The position numbers and the translations under genes are program-made. From Clostridia bacterium (GTDB lineage Bacteria > Bacillota_A > Clostridia > Oscillospirales > CAG-272): a DNA stretch of 6,829 nt. Within the stretch, counting starts at the first letter, position 1. The number at the start of each line of letters is the position of its first letter. The notes below the pieces were generated by a model. It did not search any database, was not told the origin of the DNA, and saw only the letters and a list, made by a program, of their open reading frames with translations. Positions 1 to 5,234 of the stretch are shown here, in pieces. The stretch is from positions 1-6,829 of the forward strand of contig JAGBGV010000287.1 of assembly GCA_017935805.1 (NCBI GenBank), read 5' to 3'.

Positions 1-5
1 ACAAT

Positions 6-50
6 AAGCTCTGCCATGTAGAAATACACAGCAGAGCTTTTCTTTTGTTT
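6..50. terminator. Hairpin terminator at left edge
   Basis: A 9-bp perfect stem (AAGCTCTGC at 6-14 with GCAGAGCTT at 31-39) encloses a 2x2 internal loop, a further 4-bp stem (TGTA/TACA) and a GAAA tetraloop at 21-24. On the plus strand it is followed by a T-rich tract (TTTTCTTTTGTTT), so it reads best as the terminator of a plus-strand gene lying left of the window. It also lies just past the stop codon of the minus-strand reductase; the minus-strand exit (TTATTGT) is only moderately U-rich, so it may stop that transcript too. The preferred direction is an inference. Confidence 0.75.
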
Positions 51-56
51 ATTGGG

Positions 57-1340
57 TTATGCTTCAACACCTGCATATGCGAGGAGGATCTTTTCGCCCT
101 CAGCACACCAGAGATCACCTGCAGCCTTGCAAGCCGCGTCAAGGTCAGCATAGAGCTTGCCGAGATCTGTACCTGCGTTTTCTTCTGCAGCCTTGCCGAA
201 GTCTTCAATAGCGGTGAGAGGAAGTTCTACGTGAGTGTAGATCAGCTTCTTTGCACCCTTGATCTTGGGAAGGTTGAGTGTTGTTTCAGCGCACGCATTG
301 AGACCGCCGATATGTGTGATCATTCCTGCGGGATTGATGAGCTTCTTCTCCATGAGGGAGATAGATTCTCTCATGTCATCTGTGTTACCGCCGGATGTAC
401 CAACGATGTGAGTTGCACCGTAGTGAACGTTATAGAAGTTGAACATTGCGGAGAATTCTGGGTTTGTAGGACCTGCGAAGAAGTTAAGGCATCCGTCACG
501 GGACAGAAGTGCGTCACCCATTTCAACTACAGGCTTTACAGGAGCATAAACGAATACATCGTTGTAGCCTTCGCCGTCTGTAAGAGAACGGAGGTATTCA
601 ACGGGATTCTCAATTGCACCTGTGTTGATGTAACGGAGATCAACACCGTATTTCTTTGCATCTTCGGGAGTTACGAGCTGAGCAGCACGGGAAAGTCTTG
701 CGTCGTCAAGGTCAGTTACAACAAGAAGCTTCGGAGGGTTACCGCCGTGAACAGCGTAGTCAATGCATCCGAGACCCATAGGACCTGCGCCTGCAAGGAT
801 AGCCATATTACCGCCGGCTACTGTACCCATATCGTGCTTGTAAACGCCGGGCTTTGTGTGATAGTTAGCGTGGAAACCGCCAACGATGCAGGACATAGGT
901 TCTGCAAGGCTTCCGTAGAAGTATGCGTCACCGTCGAAAGGAAGGAGGCAATCTGTCAGCATTACTTCCTCGGGAAGAATAACGTACTGGGATGCGCCGC
1001 CGCAATACTTGTAGGAGTATCCGGGAGCCGCAAGAGAGCCCTTGTAGTTCATAGCGGGCTGGATAACGAACTTATCGCCTGCCTTGAACTTGTCCGCCCA
1101 CTTTGCGCCTATCTTGATAAGCTTACCGCAGAATTCGTGGCCGATGATAATGGGGTTTTCAGCAACATCGTCGGGAACTCTCTTGTGGTTGGGACCCTGG
1201 CTTGCTGCCTTGTAAGAGGACATGCAAACACTGTCGGAGATAACCTCTGCAAGGATCTCGCCGTCAGTGATTTCGGGAAGCTCGAACTCTTCCATACGGA
1301 GGTCGTTTACGCCGTAAAGTCTAACTGCTTTTGTTTTCAT
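57..1340 (-). CDS. SorE-like zinc-dependent sugar-phosphate reductase (MDR family)
   Basis: The 427-aa product is a medium-chain, zinc-dependent alcohol dehydrogenase-like protein. From memory it closely resembles L-sorbose-1-phosphate reductase (SorE), which reduces L-sorbose 1-phosphate to glucitol 6-phosphate with NAD(P)H. Visible shared features are the N-terminal start MKTKAVRLYG, the GHEFCG zinc-site motif (H68, E69), C39 as first zinc ligand, E147 in SLAEPMSC, the Rossmann glycine motif AGAGPMG at 183-189, an acidic residue (D210) after the second strand that suggests NAD(H), and the segments GCLNFFAGP and VGTSGGNTDDMR. The four-cysteine structural zinc lobe of classical alcohol dehydrogenases is absent; only C113 lies in that region. 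An AAGGAG site at 1349-1354, 8 bases before ATG, supports the start. It lies 31 bases after trpS with no terminator between, so it is probably co-transcribed. No sorbose PTS genes are visible, so the true substrate is uncertain; it could act on another ketose phosphate or polyol. Confidence 0.88.
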   Translation of the reverse strand: MKTKAVRLYGVNDLRMEEFELPEITDGEILAEVISDSVCMSSYKAASQGPNHKRVPDDVAENPIIIGHEFCGKLIKIGAKWADKFKAGDKFVIQPAMNYKGSLAAPGYSYKYCGGASQYVILPEEVMLTDCLLPFDGDAYFYGSLAEPMSCIVGGFHANYHTKPGVYKHDMGTVAGGNMAILAGAGPMGLGCIDYAVHGGNPPKLLVVTDLDDARLSRAAQLVTPEDAKKYGVDLRYINTGAIENPVEYLRSLTDGEGYNDVFVYAPVKPVVEMGDALLSRDGCLNFFAGPTNPEFSAMFNFYNVHYGATHIVGTSGGNTDDMRESISLMEKKLINPAGMITHIGGLNACAETTLNLPKIKGAKKLIYTHVELPLTAIEDFGKAAEENAGTDLGKLYADLDAACKAAGDLWCAEGEKILLAYAGVEA

Positions 1341-1371
1341 TATGCTTTCTCCTTGTATTTAATCTATTTTT

Positions 1372-2379
1372 TTATCTTCTTTTAAGTTCGGTAAATCCGA
1401 TCTTGCGGCGCACCTTGGACATTGTTCTCTGTGCGTCACGGGCGGCAGATTCGGCACCCTTATACATTATATCTTCAAGGTAAGCCTTGTCGTTCATAAG
1501 GCGAGCAAATTCTGCCTGTACGGGAGCAAGTGCATCAGCACAGGTCTCACCAACCGCCATCTTGAAGTCGCCGTATCCCTTACCGTCGAACTCGCGCTCG
1601 ATCTCGTCCATTGTCTTGCCTGTGAATGCGCTGTAGATGGACATCAGATTCATGATACCGTCCTTACCCTCGCGGTAAACGATTTCGCTGCCGGAGTCGG
1701 TAACTGCTCTCTTGAACTTGCGGATGATCGCATCACGGGGATCAAGAATTCTGACAACTGCATTTTCATTCTCATCAGACTTGGACATCTTCTTTGTGGG
1801 GTCAGCAAGAGACATGATCTTTGCGCTTGTCTTTGCAATATAGGGATCGGGCACAACAAATGTGTCTCCGTAGACCTGATTGAATCTTGCTGCAACGTCG
1901 CGTGCAAGCTCCAGATGCTGCTTCTGGTCAGCACCAACGGGAACAAGGTCAGTCTGATACAAGAGAATATCAGCTGCCATAAGAGCAGGATATGTAAACA
2001 GACCTGCATTGATGTTGTCAGCATTCTTCTGTGACTTGTCCTTGAACTGTGTCATTCTTGAAAGCTCACCGAACATAGTGTAGCAGTCAAGGATCCAGCC
2101 AAGCTCTGCATGAGCGGAAACATGGCTCTGAACATACAGAGTGTTCTTTTCGGGATCAAGACCGCAGGCAATATAAAGCGCGAGAGTTTCATACGTTCTG
2201 CGGCGAAGATCTGCGGGAACCTGTCTAACAGTAATTGCGTGTTCATCAACTACGCAGTAGTAGCAGTGGTATTCTTCTGAAAAATCTGCGAAATTGCGTA
2301 TTGCTCCGAGATAGTTTCCGATGGTAAGAACGCCTGAGGGCTGAACACCGGAGAATACGACTTTTTTATCCTTGTACAT
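1372..2379 (-). CDS. trpS: Tryptophanyl-tRNA synthetase (TrpRS)
   Basis: This 335-aa class Ic aminoacyl-tRNA synthetase activates tryptophan with ATP and charges tRNA-Trp in the cytoplasm. The length is typical of bacterial TrpRS. Visible motifs are GVQPSG at 11-16, the HIGH-like signature TIGN at 19-22, YPALMAADILLY at 130-141 (D137 corresponds to the aspartate that recognises the tryptophan indole in Bacillus-type enzymes), VGADQKQHLELARD at 148-161, and the KMSKS loop at 197-201. The start ATG follows AAGGAA at 2389-2394 with 9 bases between. It is the first gene of a probable two-gene unit with the SorE-like reductase. Expression appears to come from the sigma-A promoter at 2424-2452 with a leader of only about 38 nt, too short for a T-box riboswitch, which often controls trpS in Firmicutes. 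Nothing in the frame looks broken. Confidence 0.98.
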   Translation of the reverse strand: MYKDKKVVFSGVQPSGVLTIGNYLGAIRNFADFSEEYHCYYCVVDEHAITVRQVPADLRRRTYETLALYIACGLDPEKNTLYVQSHVSAHAELGWILDCYTMFGELSRMTQFKDKSQKNADNINAGLFTYPALMAADILLYQTDLVPVGADQKQHLELARDVAARFNQVYGDTFVVPDPYIAKTSAKIMSLADPTKKMSKSDENENAVVRILDPRDAIIRKFKRAVTDSGSEIVYREGKDGIMNLMSIYSAFTGKTMDEIEREFDGKGYGDFKMAVGETCADALAPVQAEFARLMNDKAYLEDIMYKGAESAARDAQRTMSKVRRKIGFTELKRR

Positions 2380-2423
2380 GTCTAAAAGTTCCTTACAGTC
2401 AATATTTTTTCTATTATATCATA

Positions 2424-2452
2424 ATTATACTCTCAAACATAGAATAAGTCAA
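2424..2452 (-). promoter_or_regulatory. Sigma-A promoter of trpS
   Basis: On the minus strand TTGACT (2452-2447) and TATAAT (2429-2424) are separated by exactly 17 bases, a near-perfect vegetative promoter. The predicted start is near 2417, giving a leader of about 38 nt before the trpS ATG. A second TATAAT at 2418-2413 has no good -35 at the right distance. Confidence 0.85.
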
Positions 2453-2514
2453 TAAACCTTTTCGAAATAGTTCTACTAAGACGTAAAGTTTGAGTATTTT
2501 GTCACACTTATACC

Positions 2515-2543
2515 TTGAATTATTTATATCTGTCTGCTATAAT
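2515..2543 (+). promoter_or_regulatory. Sigma-A promoter of the membrane-anchored protein gene
   Basis: TTGAAT (2515-2520), a 17-base spacer and TATAAT (2538-2543), with TG at 2535-2536 giving an extended -10 (TGCTATAAT). The predicted start is near 2550, about 34 nt before the ATG at 2584. The promoter is divergent from that of trpS; the two -35 boxes face each other across about 62 bases. Confidence 0.85.
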
Positions 2544-2574
2544 TACTGATATAAATCGAGTAAACTCCAATATC

Positions 2575-2579
2575 GAGGT
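2575..2579 (+). promoter_or_regulatory. Ribosome binding site fixing the start at 2584
   Basis: GAGGT lies 4-5 bases before ATG 2584. The open frame extends upstream to a TTG at 2515, but that TTG is itself the -35 box and precedes the predicted transcription start, so the upstream 23 codons are not translated. Confidence 0.75.
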
Positions 2580-2583
2580 ACAC

Positions 2584-3408
2584 ATGGAAGATAATAAAGA
2601 TAAGATAGACAACTTATCCCCCGAAAACGAGCTTGAGTCCAATGCTGCACGCAGAATGAGGATGCGCGGCGAGGATATGGGAGAGGATGTAAAAACCGAT
2701 GACATTCAGGTAAACCCTCTTGCAAATTTCTGGTATCACAACAAGGTGTGGATCATCATAGCGGCAGTATTCACCTTTGTAATATCCGTTGCTGTGACAC
2801 AGTATGCAAAGCAAAGCAATCCAGATATATTCATCATCTACGGCGGTCCGGAGCACATCACCGCCAACGAAGCCAAATCCTTCGCAGGGCTTCTCGAGGA
2901 CATGATGGACGACTACAACGGCGACGGAAAGAAGCTGTGTCAGATCAATGAATTCGTGTTCATGACCCCCGAGCAGGTTGACAAGATCACCTCAACTCCC
3001 AACGCAGACGGCGAGGATGTTGTGGTAAACCTGAACACCAACCTTGAAACATACAACAGGTACTCTAATGAGATATTCGGCGGAGAGTCGATCATCTGCA
3101 TCCTCGGTGAGCATCAGTATGAGGAGGTAAAAAACGCAGGCGGTCTGCTTCCCCTCTCAGAGCTGTTTGACGAGTCACCGCAGGGAGCAATTGACGAGTT
3201 TGGCATACGTCTGAAGGACACACAGCTTTACGCATACTCCCCCGCCGCACGAATATTCCCCGAGGACGCAGTTATAGCAATAAGAAAGCTCTCTACTATG
3301 TCTGCTCTAACAGGCAAGAAAAAAGCAGAAGTACTCCATGGATATGCCCGCGATCTTTTTGTTAAGGTAGTCAGCTTTGAATTCCTCGATGACATTCCGA
3401 CAGATTAA
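2584..3408 (+). CDS. Unrecognised single-pass membrane-anchored protein
   Basis: A 274-aa protein that I do not recognise as a named family. Residues 1-53 are hydrophilic and highly charged, with an acidic run and an arginine-rich patch (AARRMRMRGE at 21-30). Residues about 54-74 (starting KVWIIIAAVFTF) form one transmembrane helix, and about 200 residues follow. With no cleavable signal and one helix the likely topology is cytoplasmic tail inside and C-terminal domain outside, though the arginines near the N-terminus are the only charge cue. The outer part begins NPDIFIIYGGPEHI and contains DDYNGDGKK (109-117), a D-x-N-x-D-G pattern that recalls calcium-binding loops but lacks a clear position-12 acid. 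I have an impression that similar anchored proteins occur in Ruminococcus-like Clostridia; this is not verified. It has its own promoter, ends at a terminator, and has no cofactor or catalytic motif I can identify. Confidence 0.85.
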   Translation: MEDNKDKIDNLSPENELESNAARRMRMRGEDMGEDVKTDDIQVNPLANFWYHNKVWIIIAAVFTFVISVAVTQYAKQSNPDIFIIYGGPEHITANEAKSFAGLLEDMMDDYNGDGKKLCQINEFVFMTPEQVDKITSTPNADGEDVVVNLNTNLETYNRYSNEIFGGESIICILGEHQYEEVKNAGGLLPLSELFDESPQGAIDEFGIRLKDTQLYAYSPAARIFPEDAVIAIRKLSTMSALTGKKKAEVLHGYARDLFVKVVSFEFLDDIPTD

Positions 3409-3429
3409 ACTTGAAACTGAATAACAAAA

Positions 3430-3465
3430 AATGAGGCACTTTTCGGTGTCTCATTTCTTTATTAT
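3430..3465. terminator. Bidirectional terminator between convergent genes
   Basis: AATGAGGCAC (3430-3439) pairs with GTGTCTCATT (3446-3455) over 10 bp, including one G-U pair, around a TTTTCG loop. It is followed by TCTTTATTATT on the plus strand and by TTTTTGTTAT on the minus strand. It terminates the plus-strand gene ending at 3408. The stop codon of the minus-strand DUF1643 gene (3451-3453) lies inside the right arm, so the same element serves both; on the minus strand the G-U pair becomes a C-A mismatch and the hairpin is weaker. Confidence 0.85.
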
Positions 3466-4074
3466 TAGGCTGTCCAAATACTCTCTTACGTCAAACGAAT
3501 CAAGCACGGAGTCTTTTTTCAGATACAGCGGGTGATGCGGATGCCCACCGACCTTGGATCTCGCACCGCTTGTAAACCATTTTGCCCCGTGACGCTCACC
3601 TATCTCTATCATATCAGCCACACAGTCCGGCAAATACAGTCTCTTGTTAATGATCGTACCCCAAGCCGCCCAGATATGAGGATTCTCGGAGAGCGACAAA
3701 ACATATTCAAACGCCCGCATATTCTCTCGGTGCAGCAGCAGATTCAGTTCTTTTTCCATGTGATCCGGATCAGTTGCCCTTTGCGCGTACACGTTGAACA
3801 TAATAAAGCTGTCATATCCGTTTCCGAGAGCAATTCTTTCTACAGACTTGAGTGTATTATCAAGATCATCCGGCCGCGCGGTGGATGGGTTGATACCTAT
3901 TGTCACAAGAGGACGTTTTCCTCTCGTGCCGAGTATGTAACGGTATTCGGAATAGAAATCCGGCACATACAGCCATTTTTCTCTATCATAGTCACATTCA
4001 TCCGACGGGCACATCGCCTCGTCAAAAGTAAGCACGCTGATCTTGTCTGTAGTAGAAGACGGAATATGCGGCAT
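3451..4074 (-). CDS. DUF1643 domain-containing protein
   Basis: The 207-aa product matches what I know of DUF1643 (Pfam family of unknown function found in bacteria and some phages). Diagnostic segments are YRYILGT at 44-50, LVTIGINPSTA at 56-66, the following D-N-T at 72-74, IMFNVYAQRATDP at 91-103, WAAWG at 135-139 and GGHPHHPLYL at 176-185. The clustered conserved N, S, D, T, W and H residues suggest an enzymatic or nucleic-acid related site, but no reaction is established. It has no signal peptide or membrane segment, so it is probably cytoplasmic. The start at 4074 is preferred over an in-frame ATG at 4095: the former has AGGGGAG at 4079-4085, while the latter has no Shine-Dalgarno site and would leave only about 11 nt of leader after the predicted promoter. 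It is monocistronic, convergent with the anchored-protein gene and divergent from the E2-like gene. Confidence 0.88.
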   Translation of the reverse strand: MPHIPSSTTDKISVLTFDEAMCPSDECDYDREKWLYVPDFYSEYRYILGTRGKRPLVTIGINPSTARPDDLDNTLKSVERIALGNGYDSFIMFNVYAQRATDPDHMEKELNLLLHRENMRAFEYVLSLSENPHIWAAWGTIINKRLYLPDCVADMIEIGERHGAKWFTSGARSKVGGHPHHPLYLKKDSVLDSFDVREYLDSLIIKK

Positions 4075-4078
4075 AGCT

Positions 4079-4085
4079 CTCCCCT
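4079..4085 (-). promoter_or_regulatory. Ribosome binding site fixing the start at 4074
   Basis: AGGGGAG on the minus strand sits 4 bases before ATG 4074-4072. The upstream in-frame ATG (4095-4093) is preceded by TTACTATGATTCT, which has no purine-rich ribosome site. This supports the shorter, 207-aa form. Confidence 0.7.
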
Positions 4086-4112
4086 GCTCTTTCATAGAAT
4101 CATAGTAAGATA

Positions 4113-4141
4113 ATTATATAGCAATATTCACAGGATTTCAA
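4113..4141 (-). promoter_or_regulatory. Sigma-A promoter of the DUF1643 gene
   Basis: On the minus strand TTGAAA (4141-4136) and TATAAT (4118-4113) are separated by 17 bases. The predicted transcription start is near 4106, giving about 32 nt of leader to ATG 4074. Confidence 0.8.
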
Positions 4142-4205
4142 CCGCGCCCACGCCAAATTTGCCTCATTTTTAGGTAATATTCATTAAAAATTCAAATTTT
4201 GACAA

Positions 4206-4220
4206 AAAACTCCGAGTTTT
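4206..4220. promoter_or_regulatory. 15-base palindrome, possible operator
   Basis: AAAACTCCGAGTTTT is a perfect 7-1-7 inverted repeat that ends three bases before the -35 box of the E2-like gene's promoter, in the region shared with the divergent DUF1643 promoter. Size and place fit a dimeric regulator site. No T-tract follows, so it is not a terminator. Whether anything binds it is inference. Confidence 0.35.
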
Positions 4221-4223
4221 CAC

Positions 4224-4252
4224 TTGCGCTTTTCTTCGGACTGTGGTATAAT
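4224..4252 (+). promoter_or_regulatory. Extended -10 promoter of the E2-like gene
   Basis: TATAAT at 4247-4252 is preceded by TGG (4244-4246), making an extended -10. The -35 (TTGCGC, 4224-4229) at 17 bases is weak. The predicted start is near 4259, with about 58 nt of leader before the ATG at 4318. Confidence 0.75.
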
Positions 4253-4317
4253 CATTGGTGTGAATGGTTAAAAAAATTGAACTTTCCCGATAATCTTAAT
4301 ATAATGGGAGCAAGCTT

Positions 4318-5172
4318 ATGAGCAGAAAAGAAAAAGAATACCGCAAAGTTAAAGGCATACCCCCGATGGAAAAAATCGTTCCTTTTATCATGGTTAACCG
4401 AAACGGCGCGTGCAACCTTGTAAAGGACAGCTTTGAATGCTCCAAGGTGGAGAAATACATCAAGGAAAAGCAAGCTGAAGGCATGACCAACATCAGCATC
4501 ATGCACGTAATGATAGCAGCATACATCCGCATAGTGTCGCAGCGCCCCGCACTCAACCGCTTCATCAGAGGTCAGCGCGTCTGGACGAGAAAAAATGTTG
4601 AGGTTGCCCTCACGATCAAGCAGGAAATGACTCTTGATGCTCCTGACACCTGCGTTAAGATCACACTTCCTAAATCAGCAACCATCAAGGAAGTTTATGA
4701 AGCTCTCAACAAGGAGATCGTAGGTTTCCGCGAGAATCCCGACAATGATTTCGAAAACATCGTAAAGATCCTCGCAAGCATTCCGAGACTTCTTATGAAG
4801 TTCCTCATTCATTTACTCAAAACCCTGGACTACTTTAACCTCCTTCCGAAGTTCCTATTGGAGATCAGTCCTTTCCATTGCTCCTACTACATTACATCCA
4901 TGGGCTCTCTCGGGATCCCGCCCATCTACCATCATCTGTACGACTTTGGTACCTGCCCTGTTTTCTGTGCCTTCGGTACAAAGCGCAGAGCATACGAGAT
5001 GGATGCAGAGGGTGCTGTAAAGAAAAAGAGCTATATCGACTTTACATATGTTCTTGATGAGAGAATCTGTGACGGTTACTACTACGCATCTGCCCTCAAG
5101 ATTCTCAAGAACATTATGAAGAATCCCTGGCAGCTTGACGAAACAGTTGAGGTCGTTGAGGACATCGAATAA
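4318..5172 (+). CDS. Free-standing 2-oxoacid dehydrogenase E2-like acyltransferase domain, catalytic His replaced
   Basis: The 284-aa product resembles the catalytic domain of dihydrolipoamide acyltransferases (2-oxoacid dehydrogenase E2, chloramphenicol-acetyltransferase fold). It has no lipoyl domain and no E1/E3-binding domain, so it cannot be an ordinary E2. The segment SPFHCSYYITSMGSLGI (184-200) followed by PPIYHHLYDFG matches the conserved late core of E2, and LDERICDGYYYA (246-257) aligns with the DHRxxDG active-site motif. There the general-base histidine position is E248 (codon GAG), while the flanking D247, R249, D252 and G253 are kept. Residues about 148-183 are strikingly hydrophobic with a few lysines (IPRLLMKFLIHLL in the middle), perhaps a membrane-associating helix pair. 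The start is supported by GGGAG at 4306-4310, 7 bases before ATG. The gene is monocistronic with no E1, E3 or lipoate genes nearby. I recall similar lipoyl-less proteins in Clostridia annotated only as subunit E2; their function is unknown. Confidence 0.85.
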   Translation: MSRKEKEYRKVKGIPPMEKIVPFIMVNRNGACNLVKDSFECSKVEKYIKEKQAEGMTNISIMHVMIAAYIRIVSQRPALNRFIRGQRVWTRKNVEVALTIKQEMTLDAPDTCVKITLPKSATIKEVYEALNKEIVGFRENPDNDFENIVKILASIPRLLMKFLIHLLKTLDYFNLLPKFLLEISPFHCSYYITSMGSLGIPPIYHHLYDFGTCPVFCAFGTKRRAYEMDAEGAVKKKSYIDFTYVLDERICDGYYYASALKILKNIMKNPWQLDETVEVVEDIE

Positions 5173-5180
5173 CATATTAC

Positions 5181-5225
5181 AAAAAAGAAAGAGCTTTCGC
5201 CGTTTTGGTAAAAGCTCTTTTTGTT
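5181..5225. terminator. Bidirectional terminator between E2-like and AI-2E genes
   Basis: AAAGAGCTTT (5188-5197) pairs perfectly with AAAGCTCTTT (5211-5220). A short CC/GG pairing can form inside the 13-base loop. The plus-strand exit is TTGTT after TTT, and the minus-strand exit is TTTCTTTTTT (complement of 5181-5190). It lies between the stop codons at 5172 and 5235 and serves both convergent genes. Confidence 0.92.
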
Positions 5226-5234
5226 ATGCATTTT

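Noticed and set aside
45..1385. A 446-codon plus-strand open frame antisense to the reductase
   Set aside because: It exactly shadows a clear enzyme gene and has a cysteine-rich, family-less translation. I found no promoter or ribosome site for it. It arises from the codon usage of the real gene.
2380..2583. T-box or other riboswitch upstream of trpS
   Set aside because: The promoter is too close to the start codon and I see no specifier stem or T-box sequence.
2895..2940. EF-hand or dockerin calcium loop (DDYNGDGKK) in the anchored protein
   Set aside because: The first three ligand positions fit, but there is no acidic residue at loop position 12 and no second copy, so it is mentioned only as a possible metal-binding stretch.
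3532..4113. A 193-codon plus-strand open frame antisense to the DUF1643 gene
   Set aside because: The opposite strand has family motifs, a promoter and a ribosome site; this frame has none.
4199..4204. Perfect TTGACA as a -35 box for the E2-like gene
   Set aside because: No -10 lies 16-18 bases downstream (the matching place reads ACTTGC), and the real -10 at 4247 is 42 bases away.
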